Part shown: positions 1 to 7,244 of the stretch, in pieces
How the letters are laid out: each line of letters starts with the position of its first letter
Numbering within the stretch: position 1 is the stretch's first letter
Assembly (NCBI GenBank): GCA_035591015.1
Contig: JAXIUW010227174.1
Location: 1 to 10,345 of the forward strand
DNA length: 10,345 nucleotides
Origin: Cephalothrix simula
Taxonomy: Eukaryota; Nemertea; Palaeonemertea; Archinemertea; Cephalotrichidae
Direction: 5' to 3'
Position numbers and translations under genes: made by a program
Notes under the pieces: model-generated
Seen by the model: the letters and a program-made list of their open reading frames with translations, nothing else
What the model was told of the DNA's origin: nothing
Database searches by the model: none

Positions 1-130
1 AATCTTTTGCTATGTAGGATAGCAGGATGAGGGTGTTAATATACACAACAAGTTTTAGGGTGCTATCCCTTATTGTTAAAAAGCTTTAAAAAACTGACTT
101 GCATAATGACTTGGTTCGCAGTGTAGTTTC

Positions 131-140
131 ATGACGTCAT
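131..140. promoter_or_regulatory. CRE-like palindrome
   Basis: ATGACGTCAT is a perfect ten-base palindrome containing TGACGTCA, the full consensus site for CREB/ATF bZIP factors. CpG-containing sites of this kind are uncommon in such AT-rich sequence. No TATA box or start region is visible beside it, so function is only possible. Confidence 0.25.
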
Positions 141-181
141 CATGGCTAGCGTGAGTTAGAGTCTTAACCATCGGCAGATCA

Positions 182-270
182 CGAGGTATAGGCATTCTTT
201 TTTTCATTTCTCAGTCATTAAGTCTCCAGTTAATAAAATGACTCAAATAACCACTTCACTGTATACCTCG
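182..270. repeat. Small inverted-repeat unit enclosing repeat copy 1
   Basis: CGAGGTATA at 182-190 is the exact reverse complement of TATACCTCG at 262-270. These nine-base arms enclose the first copy of a repeat that recurs at about 721. The arrangement resembles a very short non-autonomous inverted-repeat element, but no target-site duplication is evident and the second copy lacks these arms. Nine-base arms can arise by chance. Confidence 0.3.
203..251 (+). repeat. Dispersed direct repeat, copy 1
   Basis: This copy runs from the TTTCTCAGTCATTAAGTC part through TAATAAAATGACTCAAATAA. It matches 721-777 closely: TTTCTCAG, the CATT.AGTCT.CAGT block and TAATAAAATGACTCAAA are shared. Copy 2 has about eight extra bases between the halves. 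Two diverged copies about 520 bp apart suggest a dispersed repeat family or a local duplication. I see no coding content in it. Confidence 0.6.
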
Positions 271-720
271 GCTTTTCCCTTGAAACTCATTTTAAAATAT
301 TCAAGATGTTGAACTTGGTCCCAACTGTATCATTCACTCTTACGTTCATGTGGTAATTGTGGTTTTAATTCATTTTATTTAAATAAAGGATGTTATGTCT
401 ATAGACTGATTCCCCACTCATTTCCACCACCTCGTTAACTTCCTTAAATGTAGAAGACTATACCTCCTCCCATTTTAGTATAAAAAAATTCCCAAGAAGC
501 CAACAACGCTGAAGCGAAGAATATTTGTACCAAAATTGTTTGTACTCATAGGGCAGTCTGACCATTCTTTTGAAATCAGTACGCCACCCATTGTTTATAT
601 CATTCTCGGTTATTATTACCTTAATATAGACCATCATCTTCTTGAAAAATTAGCCAGAAATCAAAATCATTAAACAGAAAATAGGGTTGTCTATTTGTAT
701 GTTGATTCACACTGTACTTT

Positions 721-777
721 TTATATTTCTCAGCCATTTAGTCTACAGTGTTCTTTTTAATAAAATGACTCAAACAA
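721..777 (+). repeat. Dispersed direct repeat, copy 2
   Basis: This is the second, slightly longer copy of the repeat at 203-251. It has the same order of blocks (TTTCTCAG, CATTTAGTCTACAGT, TAATAAAATGACTCAAA) and an inserted GTTCTTTT between them. The flanks of the two copies do not match, so the repeat boundaries seem to lie close to the matching blocks. Confidence 0.6.
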
Positions 778-790
778 CAAAGACGGTCAT

Positions 791-814
791 TAACTCTTTA
801 AAAATAAAGAGTTA
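791..814. repeat. Perfect 10-bp hairpin
   Basis: TAACTCTTTA, loop AAAA, then TAAAGAGTTA: the arms are exact reverse complements. It lies just after repeat copy 2. It is AT-rich and unaccompanied by a T-run; its role is unknown. Confidence 0.5.
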
Positions 815-1003
815 GTAGACTAATCAATTTTTCAAAAATCACTGATCCACATCTAACCAGGTGTAAAAACCACTGTTCATTGCAATGGATTCATCAAATC
901 AACTCCATTTATACTTGCGGCAAAAGCTTATCAGCGTTTTTGCGGTCCAAAAATAGAGGTTCCTCTACACTGACGCCATACCAATTCTCAGGTGGTAATT
1001 ACA

Positions 1004-1159
1004 ATGGCTCAAACTCACCACATGAAAGCAGAGTATACCACCGAAGAAGCTGAGTCTCGTTGTTTGTATGCGATTTCAAAATATATTGGGTCTGCTTTAG
1101 ATACCGATAAATTGGAGGATAGAGGTCAGTCCTACCATAGGGGCAGCTGCTTCGTTTAA
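1004..1159 (+). CDS. Candidate short coding exon, unknown protein
   Basis: An ATG in a good start context (ACAATGG, A at -3 and G at +4) opens 51 codons ending in TAA. The translation begins MAQTHHMKAEYTTEEAESR and is rich in Glu, Asp, Lys and Thr. Its codons mostly begin with a purine, which is typical of real coding sequence and differs from the flanks. It is also visibly less AT-rich than its surroundings. An AG just upstream could be a splice acceptor. GAG|GTCAGT at about 1125-1133 could be a donor in phase 1, making this an early exon rather than a complete peptide. I do not recognise a family, and no signal peptide or membrane segment is visible. About fifty open codons are expected many times by chance in this window, so this is only a candidate. 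Confidence 0.3.
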   Translation: MAQTHHMKAEYTTEEAESRCLYAISKYIGSALDTDKLEDRGQSYHRGSCFV

Positions 1160-1544
1160 ATAGTTTTCATGGAGAAAAATTTCCCTCTGGGTTATTTAAA
1201 TTGCCCTATCCTATGGATCTATTGCTATTGCTCTATCGTCCTGTCGCTCCGACCTGTCCTGGCCCCCGGACCTTCTTTGACATAAATAACAGTGCCAACT
1301 ATCAACCCGTGTTGTAAATTGATAGCATCAACTTTGCATCATTTATCAGGAATCATTTATTGTATACTTAATTCATTGTCATGGTTACCAAAAGATGCTT
1401 AGAAGATTTACATCCATAGCTTGATGCGGTAATAAACATAAATAGTATTTATTCTCTGACATAGGTTAGGTATTTCGTCGTATATACTATGGCAGCATTG
1501 CTATAGGAGACATGCCGTGTATTCGTGTATATTGATAACCTGGA
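1160..1544. other. Non-coding stretch, nothing recognised
   Basis: This stretch begins with a pyrimidine-rich, fairly GC-rich part (about 1195-1275, with a run of C near 1262) and then returns to AT-rich sequence. I see no supported gene, RNA or repeat in it. Confidence 0.4.
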
Positions 1545-2625
1545 CTAATTCTTGCTCTTTTGGTAAGATCGTTGTTGTGGTAGCATTACATTGTCACGGG
1601 ACAGTAACATGCAATTTTTGTAATGCTTTTCTCTAAATCCTTGCGAACTGGTCATCTTCAACTCTGTGACAATGTTCAAACTCATCGCGTTTTTGCAATG
1701 ATATATAGCAAATCAGGAATATCTTGCGCATTTAATCCTGTCAAATCTTTTTCATTGCCCGTCACTTCGTTTATGATATCAAGATAAGCCGATTATCGAT
1801 TGGATATTGACATTTACTGTTGGGTCGAAAACCATCTAAAATGCTTTCAAAATAATATCTTCCAATTTATCTATAGCCCGGGATCTATATGATTCTGATT
1901 CTTTTATTAAATGTTGTATGTGACAATATGTATTTAGTATGGCGAACCCTGGTGTGCATATATGGGTATTTCCATGTGCTATTATCTGTATTTACCTATA
2001 TGTTTGCTTTGTAAGTTAAAATTTTTCAAGAAATTTTTTTTGTGAAAGACCAAAATTGAATTAATTCAGATGATGGCCATGAATTTCGAAATGGGCGTTA
2101 AAGAGGCAATAACCTTCAGGGTACTATTGAATAATTCCTTCTTTAGAGAGGAGTACGGATTTTAAAAATTAAGGAAATAAAAGCAAAACATAATTTGATG
2201 AGTTGTCCTAGTGGCTTAAATGTAAGGAGTTTCTTGTTCATATTCCAAGAATCAATTTATTCAGGGTTACTGAAATTAGAGCAGAATGGTTGAAATAAAC
2301 TTTGAATATAGTGAAACAGTTGCGGCCAATACCAATCCATTAAAACTGAACCCTAGATCTATTGTTAAATCCTTTGAAATAAATTAACTCGTTAGGTATA
2401 GTATTAAATTAAGATGTATGAATCAACGTCTTGTTTACTGACCTCACAAGAACTCCGCCGATAGCATTTTCTCTTAATTATTGAATCACAGTAAATATTT
2501 CGCGACATTACGCTCTACTGATAAGGTTAATAGCATCACTTCAGCTCCACACAGCCTTCATCATCAAGAGCATCATAAAACGAGAAACTCTTTGATTTGT
2601 CTTCATATTCAGCTTTTAGTATCTT
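1545..2625 (-). pseudogene. Possible decayed coding sequence, minus strand
   Basis: Read on the minus strand, this region is a chain of short open stretches. Their amino-acid make-up looks protein-like, but they are broken by stops and frame changes. In order they are: 2625-2539 (29 codons, containing YDALDDEGCVELK); 2508-2404 (34 aa from an ATG, same frame); 1991-1839 (51 codons, containing RAIDKLEDIILKAF); 1792-1685 (36 codons, containing NAQDIPDLLYIIAKT); and overlapping frames to 1545. Acidic residues are more frequent than AT-rich random sequence would give. Against this, two different frames both look plausible over 1636-1685, so the impression of coding may be illusory. I recognise no family. 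It could be a decayed gene or mobile-element protein, exons of a host gene, or chance. Confidence 0.2.
1582..1627. repeat. Inverted repeat, 9-bp arms
   Basis: AGCATTACA at 1582-1590 is the exact reverse complement of TGTAATGCT at 1619-1627, with a 28-base loop. It is a small imperfect stem-loop candidate of unknown meaning. Confidence 0.35.
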
Positions 2626-2663
2626 TTAATGAAATGGCTGGGTTTGGAGACCAAATTTTCTGG

Positions 2664-2698
2664 TAGTTTTTAATTTTAGTTTTAATTTTTTAGTTTTT
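2664..2698. repeat. T-rich tandem repeat
   Basis: Three consecutive units begin with TAGTTTT: TAGTTTTTAATTT, then TAGTTTTAATTTTT, then TAGTTTTT. This is a short degenerate low-complexity tandem array with a unit of 13-14 bases. Confidence 0.6.
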
Positions 2699-3230
2699 CA
2701 TTTACATGCATGTGCAGTAATAAGCAGTCTGAACATTTTCCATGGATTAAAGAGATCTGAGGGAAAACAAAGGTTTGCACTGGTGTTTATTTTTATATCT
2801 TTTCCTCTTATTTTCATTTTACGTTAAATTTATAGTATACTTAAAGCTAGGAATGATAGGCTATTTTCATCAATAAGCATGTTTTAGGTATGAATTCATG
2901 GGGTTTGGATTGAGTTCGGAATTTATTGCAAAGATATCCGACCAGCGCAATCAGTTATACATTGCCGTCATCTTGTTCTTCCTCCAATTGGACCAATTTA
3001 CTACACTCCTGAATACCGTGATTCGAGGTTGGTCTTTCTCAGTTAAGATTAAGGCTTCTGAAGATCTATAAGTTGATATACCACAATGTGTAATGAACTG
3101 TGTTGACTTAATTATTTTACTCATCAATATTTTACTTTAATACATGTAATTAAGTTAGGATTCGTATATAATTTACCAAAGGAAGATTGAGACCCCTAGA
3201 ACACTCGACGGACCCACTTAAATAATGCAG
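2699..3230. other. Non-coding stretch, no gene seen
   Basis: This is AT-rich sequence without a supported coding frame, RNA or repeat. No splice-signal pair bounding an open frame was noticed. Confidence 0.4.
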
Positions 3231-3231
3231 T

Positions 3232-3277
3232 GGATCATCGGGTTTGAATCTATCATGATTGGGTTTGAGTTCCGGAT
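3232..3277 (+). repeat. Short duplicated GGGTTTGA motif
   Basis: ATCATCGGGTTTGAATCT is followed at once by ATCATGATTGGGTTTGAGTT, a diverged tandem copy of about 20 bases. A looser relative (GGTTTGGGTTGAATTCC) lies near 3416-3432. GGTTTGAATC and GGTTTGAGTTCC resemble degraded tRNA B boxes, but no A box was found at the right spacing, so a SINE origin is not supported. Confidence 0.3.
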
Positions 3278-3431
3278 TGCAATGACAGTGACTGATCTTC
3301 TGGCTCAGCCCTCTTCTTGAATAGCACCAAAAGTTCTTTCATGCACCGGTGTAACAGAAATAAGTAACGAAATTAGCTGTGTTCCCATGTTACTGCGCCC
3401 AATCATTAACTGATAGGTTTGGGTTGAATTC

Positions 3432-3466
3432 CACGTGCGTTTACCCTTGGTTTACCTATATAAACC
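3432..3466 (+). promoter_or_regulatory. E-box plus TATA-like motif
   Basis: CACGTG at 3432-3437 is followed about 20 bp downstream by CTATATAAA at 3456-3464. That string fits the consensus of an animal RNA polymerase II TATA box. The TATA-like core also sits in a GGTTTA/TAAACC hairpin (3449-3454 with 3461-3466). A start site would be expected about 30 bp further on, where I see no strong initiator. No convincing first exon follows closely, so this is a motif match only. Confidence 0.2.
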
Positions 3467-3631
3467 GTAAATATGCTTTGGCCTTGGGTCCCAACTGTCT
3501 CTTGAATTAGAGAAGCTAGCTGCGGTTATCAAATTTTAACTTGAATCAATGTTAATTTCATTCTTTAATGAAAGATTAGCGGCTAGTGAGATGTCAGCTG
3601 TGCTTCATTTACATAAAGATGTTTCTTTCAA

Positions 3632-3771
3632 ATAGATTAGGGCGTCAGCCATTAAAAGACGATGCAAGGTGCATGCAAGATGCAATTCGGTACTGCAACT
3701 TTCGACGTGGACCAAAGTATTTCAAAAAATTAGAATACCTTTCTGATGGAGTGTTTAAAACATGTCCTTAA
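3632..3771 (+). CDS. Candidate terminal exon, unknown protein
   Basis: After a pyrimidine-containing stretch ending in AG (TTTCTTTCAAATAG, to 3631) an open frame of 46 codons runs to a TAA at 3769-3771. Its translation includes PLKDDARCMQDAIRYC and ends GVFKTCP. It is rich in Arg, Lys, Asp and Cys, unlike most frames here. Codons mostly begin with purines. The same frame is open upstream to 3586, without a convincing start. Inside it ATGCAAG occurs twice and ATGCAA once in tandem (3662-3685). I recognise no domain. It could be a last coding exon or a decayed fragment, but the length is within chance expectation. Confidence 0.25.
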
Positions 3772-3808
3772 AGTATTAATGTGGCAAATCCAAACCACAT
3801 TTTTAAGG
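3766..3808. repeat. Bulged hairpin overlapping end of frame
   Basis: CCTTAAA (3766-3772) and AATGTGG (3778-3784) together pair with CCACATTTTTAAGG (3795-3808), leaving a five-base bulge and a ten-base loop. The stop codon of the candidate frame at 3632 lies in the left arm. TTAATGTG also recurs in direct orientation after the right arm. Confidence 0.45.
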
Positions 3809-3814
3809 ATTAAT

Positions 3815-4480
3815 GTGTTTCAGTTATCTTTCTATGATTTTGCATGTTAAAAGATAAATCTCTTGTGATCTCATGCAATCACGATAATTTCCTTTCGGGA
3901 TTGAAATTTAATTGAAAATCACAGCCAGCTTCATCAACCGTTCATGGGCTTTCATTTCACACGCTGAAATTTGATTACCATTTTTATTCTATTATATGAC
4001 TGACTGCTTTTTATATTTCTTGTCATTATTCCACTTTTATACCAATGCATCTTAGTTTTGGTATTTTTTTAATGATTCATTCTTCAAGATGTGCATATTC
4101 TGTGCGTATTCTACCTTTTCCAAAGAATGTATGTGGTTGCAGGTATGTGGTAAAATGAAAATTATTTGCATGTTGTCACATACAAATTTTGAGCAACTGC
4201 TGAATTGATAAGTATTATGTCAATTTGGTCAATTCAGTTGGCTTGGTAGGTGAAAAACAATGTTAAAATTTTCTTACATGGTGTATAAATATGCCTTGGT
4301 TTTTATTCTTATCTATTGTTTCACTAGATGATGTTTTCGGCTCTATTTATCGATATCCTTTATGTCATTGGAGGATAAATGACGAGACTCGATTAGACTG
4401 GTTTTTGCTATTCCATTGACTTCATGTTGCTGTTTGTGTATAAATTGTCAATAGTTGTTTGATTTCCCTTTTCAATCATT
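3815..4480. other. Non-coding stretch, no gene seen
   Basis: This is AT-rich sequence with T-runs. GCAGGTATGTGG near 4139-4150 resembles both a splice acceptor and a donor, but there is no open frame to define an exon. A 14-base match to 717-730 (CTTTTTATATTTCT near 4007) is probably composition. Confidence 0.4.
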
Positions 4481-4511
4481 TGCTGAAGAAGCTTTTACAG
4501 ACTATAATATA

Positions 4512-4607
4512 TTATAAAGCAATATGAATATTTATAACGGCGATGTCCACGGAGGGGGTGTTATATTTTCATGATGTCGGTCAAATACTTGTAATATTGC
4601 TTTATAA
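4512..4607. repeat. Perfect 14-bp inverted repeat
   Basis: TTATAAAGCAATAT at 4512-4525 is the exact reverse complement of ATATTGCTTTATAA at 4594-4607. The 68-base interior includes a smaller TATAAC/GTTATA pair and a G-rich run. It lies immediately left of the long palindrome. Confidence 0.65.
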
Positions 4608-4611
4608 AACA

Positions 4612-4717
4612 GTTATTCGTCGTTTCTTCGTGCAATATGAGCAGTTATTTATCCTCGGCGCTGCGCGCCTCGGGTAAATAACTGCTATCATATTGCACTC
4701 AGAAAGCGTCGAATAAC
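4612..4717. repeat. 106-bp imperfect palindrome with GC-rich core
   Basis: The left arm begins GTTATTCG and carries GTGCAATATGA and GCAGTTATTTA. The right arm read backwards gives the same blocks in order, with only a few mismatches and a two-base insertion. The centre is GGCGC-TGC-GCGCC (4657-4669), a short GC-rich stem in AT-rich surroundings. The whole could fold into a stable cruciform or RNA hairpin. Such structures are typical of fold-back elements and MITEs; the family is not identified. Confidence 0.75.
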
Positions 4718-4820
4718 ATTTCAATTATTAGCTGACGAAAGCTTTTACAGGCTATCTAGTAATATATATAAAAACAAATCAATGTCTTTAATAAGGGTAA
4801 ATAGTATAAGGGCCTAAATC

Positions 4821-4837
4821 AGGCTGAATAGGCTGAA
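4821..4837. repeat. 9-bp tandem duplication
   Basis: AGGCTGAAT is followed directly by AGGCTGAA, a simple short tandem duplication. Confidence 0.5.
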
Positions 4838-5659
4838 ATGAAGAAATTTGCTGATTGGTGCTGATACGTGCTAAGAAACAGGTTTTGAAGTGGTTCAAGG
4901 GTGGTTCTTTTCGAAAATGGAGTAACTGGAGTTGTTTCTTCCTTTGAGACGGCAGACAACCACGTGTTGATTTTCATTCTCTGGCCAGTTTCTTGGCAGT
5001 TTTAGTTATTATAAAGTTTCTCCAGTTCAATACCTGCCCACAATTCTTCAATAACCTAATGTTATTAAAGATCAAAGCCCCGATTTAACAGTAGTAGTTC
5101 ATTAGAAAGCTGCTGATTTACATTGGAAAAGTATTGCAAGATTTTTAGTAATGTTCTGTCGTTATGTTGTTCATTGAATGGTAAATTGTAAAGTAGTAGT
5201 ACCACTGCTTTTTCAATATTAAACTACGTTATTTGATAAATTGCGAAGAATCATATCAATATCATTCTTCCCATTGTTACCAGATTGATAATGTCTTAAC
5301 ATGATAGGTAAATCAGGAGGAATTGGTAAGGAATTATAATTAGGTAGCAAGTGTAGTATAACTGAACTTCCAGCTTTTTGGTTATAAGTAGTATACGAGT
5401 GAGCTTTGTGGAGCATATCAAAGGGCAAATGTGGTAGGAATGGTTCTTTGCAATGGCATTACATATTCAACTTAAATTGAAAATTGGAAATTTTACCACT
5501 ACTGGCGATTTACTGGTAATCCTAAATAAAGTCAAAGTTCAGTTTAACTTTTTTGTTGGAGCATATTACTATTGTAAATGTATCAATATTTTTCTTTAAT
5601 AATTCAACTCTCGTGTTGGATGAGTCTAAATCATATTTTATTTTACTCTATAACTGCAG

Positions 5660-5905
5660 ATGAAAAAGCTGGAAGTAGTGAAATTGTTTAAGTGGTTAGA
5701 GCCAGTAAGCTTGTGGCTGGTTTTGCTTCTCCATACGCAACTATACTTAATGAGGTATATAGGTAGGCCTATAGCTGCAAACAGAAATCATGTTTTGCTT
5801 GCCATGACCTGCATGAAACAAATGCCTCTTAATAAGCTCCTCATCTTTGCCAATATTGCTGATATCTTTTCCGCAGTTCACGAACTTTTGTTTTCATTAA
5901 ATTAA
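5660..5905 (+). CDS. Short open frame, doubtful
   Basis: This is an 81-codon frame starting at an ATG directly after CTGCAG, a possible splice acceptor. The product would start MKKLEVVKLFKWLEP and has a hydrophobic stretch at about residues 17-32 that could span a membrane. Part of it is encoded by the common TAGGCCTA repeat string. Minus-strand frames here are also open. In AT-rich DNA, leucine-rich hydrophobic frames arise easily. I do not recognise it and doubt that it is a gene. Confidence 0.12.
   Translation: MKKLEVVKLFKWLEPVSLWLVLLLHTQLYLMRYIGRPIAANRNHVLLAMTCMKQMPLNKLLIFANIADIFSAVHELLFSLN
5763..5772. repeat. GTAGGCCTAT motif
   Basis: This ten-base string contains the palindrome TAGGCCTA. 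It recurs exactly at 9228-9237, with a partial copy (TAGGCCT) at 8751. From memory this palindrome is over-represented in some marine invertebrate genomes. Confidence 0.4.
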
Positions 5906-6002
5906 AAGTACAGGACTTTAATTGATATAAAGGGTCTTTAAGTACTGCTGATTTAAACTTATCAGTTTGGTCTGTTATCGGTATATACACTTTAAGAAAA
6001 TT

Positions 6003-6480
6003 TCAACACTACATGAAACTTGAAGTATCTAAGAATGTTTCCCAGTATGAAATAAGAGGATTCAAGATTTGGCAATTTGACTGTCGCTGATCATTTGAAA
6101 ATTTTGATATAATTGTGGTGATTATGGTGATAATTTTGTAGTGTCATAATTCGTCTGAATTTGGGTGATGGTATAATATTTGAAAAATTCAATTGATATT
6201 TAATAAATGATGTTGATCCCAGAGATAAGAATATGAATGATCATGAATTGTGTAGACAAGAAAGCCGCCTCATCTATATAACTAATTAAAAGATTTTGTA
6301 ATTATTTATAAGTGAACTGCTTAGGGCCTGAATGTAAAGAAATTGGGGATGATTTACGATGTGGAAACAGTTGTTGTTTTTGTTGCAATATATACGACTC
6401 CAATTAGTCTTAAAATGCATTTGTGTGTATTTCTGAAGTCAGAAAACATATCAAGAACTCCATTTTGTTTGCAAAGTTGA
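6003..6480. other. Non-coding stretch, no gene seen
   Basis: This is AT-rich sequence with many TGAT/ATAAT strings near 6100-6145. No gene, RNA or structured repeat is supported. Confidence 0.4.
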
Positions 6481-6490
6481 CGTAAACTAC

Positions 6491-6510
6491 ATGATTAATT
6501 ATGATTAATT
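6491..6510. repeat. 10-bp tandem duplication
   Basis: ATGATTAATT occurs twice in succession, followed by TGCAG, a possible splice acceptor at 6511-6515. No convincing exon follows. The frame at 6533-6754 has no ATG in a good context and a composition typical of AT-rich random sequence. Confidence 0.5.
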
Positions 6511-6515
6511 TGCAG

Positions 6516-7010
6516 GAGTTGTGCAGTGAACTATGTGTATACAGTATAATAGTTACTACCCCTGGCGTTTTTATGGTCTAATTTTTTTCTATAATTTCTT
6601 GGTGGTCTACATACCTAGTTATGAAGCACTTCTGTCAGTCTTAATCAGTAGCTACAGCCGCTTTTGCAATCACTGTATGATCCTGTATAATGTAATTTTG
6701 TTAGCATTTTTATATGCAACATATTCAGTGGGAACAGATGGCATCAGAATATGAATGGAAAATAATGGATTACTGATGCAACAGTTTTTTTATACTTTAA
6801 GAAATCACTATAAAGACAATGAATATTAATGCAATGAATTTTGAATATATTATTACTCAGTAAGAAACAAAAATGTGTTAATCATAACCTAAAGGCGACA
6901 ATGACGAGTAATAATAAGAATGTGGCGGTTCTGATACTACAGACTGTATTAGTGGTTAGCCAATATGAAATGCAATGCTGACACACTGCATATTTTTTTC
7001 TTAATAAGAT
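6516..7010. other. Stretch without a supported gene
   Basis: Short open frames occur here, and a possible acceptor (ATATTCAG, to 6728) precedes 15 codons starting WEQMASEYEWK before a stop. This is too short to call an exon. A pyrimidine tract (TTTTTTTC, 6993-7000) leads into the candidate exon at 7032. Confidence 0.3.
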
Positions 7011-7031
7011 CTGACTAATTGTTGCATTTAG
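7011..7031 (+). promoter_or_regulatory. Candidate 3' splice site
   Basis: Branch-like CTGAC/CTAAT (7011-7019), preceded by a T-rich tract at 6992-7000, is followed by TTGTTGCATTTAG ending at 7031. This is a good animal 3' splice site pattern, and an open protein-like frame begins right after it. Confidence 0.4.
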
Positions 7032-7162
7032 ATGAAATTGATATGGAAGCATTATTAGCAAATTATGCCTCAGCTCAGCGCCTTTACATAGATATATGTC
7101 ATTCAAATAATTTACTGATGGCACTAGGTTCTCTGATTGATGATATCATCAGAAGCAAATAA
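7032..7162 (+). CDS. Candidate terminal coding exon, unknown protein
   Basis: Starting right after a good splice acceptor, in phase 1 (AT then GAA), 42 full codons run to TAA at 7160-7162. The translation contains EIDMEALLANYASAQRLY and ends with SLIDDIIRSK. It is acidic and leucine/isoleucine-rich with helix-forming spacing, consistent with the C-terminal helix of a larger protein. Unspliced, the frame is closed by a TAA at 7016, which fits an exon rather than a free ORF. The candidate exon at 1004 could donate in the same phase, but that pairing is speculation. The frame on the opposite strand (6882-7124) is taken as its shadow. I recognise no family. Confidence 0.35.
7138..7151. repeat. 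14-bp perfect palindrome
   Basis: TGATGATATCATCA reads the same on both strands. It lies near the end of the candidate exon, just before a GCAAATAAC/GTTATTTTGC stem-loop at 7155-7180 that spans the candidate stop codon. Confidence 0.45.
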
Positions 7163-7244
7163 CATGTTAGGTTATTTTGCATATCACATCTGTGTCTTAG
7201 TGTGATTGACACGTATGCATATTTTGGAAATCAGATGGTGCTAG

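Larger units (their letters stand above)
271..1003. other. Non-coding stretch, no gene seen
   Basis: Apart from repeat copy 2 and the hairpin at 791, this AT-rich stretch shows no supported gene. A short TAGAGG-TT-CCTCTA hairpin lies at 954-967. An AG after a weak pyrimidine run near 989-990 could act as a splice acceptor for the candidate exon that follows. Confidence 0.5.
4482..4770. mobile_element. Palindrome-containing repeat unit with flanking direct repeats
   Basis: GCTGAAGAAGCTTTTACAG at 4482-4500 recurs, slightly changed, as GCTGACGAAAGCTTTTACAG at 4731-4750. The match continues through CTAT and AATATAT to about 4770. Between the copies lie a perfect 14-bp inverted repeat and a 106-bp palindrome. 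This may be a 249-bp unit present as one full and one partial tandem copy, or a non-autonomous fold-back element inserted among repeats. No coding frame spans it, so it would be non-autonomous. Confidence 0.55.
4819..6002 (-). pseudogene. Possible decayed coding sequence, minus strand
   Basis: Minus-strand open stretches follow one another across this region. They are 6002-5844 (53 codons, with KSAVLKDPLYQLKSC and KVRELRKRYQQYWQR); 5458-5222 (79 codons stop to stop, first ATG at 5416, with LPNYNSLPIPPDLPIML); 5223-5068 (52 codons, about one base out of frame with the previous); and 4977-4819 (52 aa from an ATG, beginning MKINTWLSAVSKEETTP). They do not share a frame, and stops lie between them. 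I recognise no domain. A plus-strand frame at 5660-5905 overlaps and is equally open, which weakens the case. This may be an old disrupted gene or chance. Confidence 0.15.

Noticed and set aside
1921-2015. Short plus-strand frame from the ATG at about 1939 resembling a signal peptide before GTAAGT
   Set aside because: It has only 26 codons, its hydrophobicity follows from T-rich sequence, and it overlaps a minus-strand candidate.
2481-2666. Plus-strand 61-codon frame
   Set aside because: The start is not an ATG in a good context, and the opposite strand looks at least as coding-like. It is treated as a shadow or chance.
3237-3267. B-box-like GGTTTGAATC as a tRNA or SINE
   Set aside because: No A box or cloverleaf could be drawn at the required spacing.
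717-4020. CTTTTTATATTTCT shared by 717-730 and 4007-4020
   Set aside because: This is low-complexity AT sequence; the flanks do not match.
5366-5676. 14-bp exact inverted match (ACTTCCAGCTTTTT and AAAAAGCTGGAAGT)
   Set aside because: One such match in 10 kb of AT-rich DNA is not far from chance, and the similarity hardly extends.
6533-6754. Plus-strand 73-codon frame
   Set aside because: It is rich in Tyr, Phe, Ile and Leu as expected from AT-rich random DNA. There is no good start, splice boundary or motif.
6882-7124. Minus-strand 80-codon frame
   Set aside because: It lies opposite the candidate exon at 7032-7162, has a hydrophobic AT-driven composition and lacks supporting signals.
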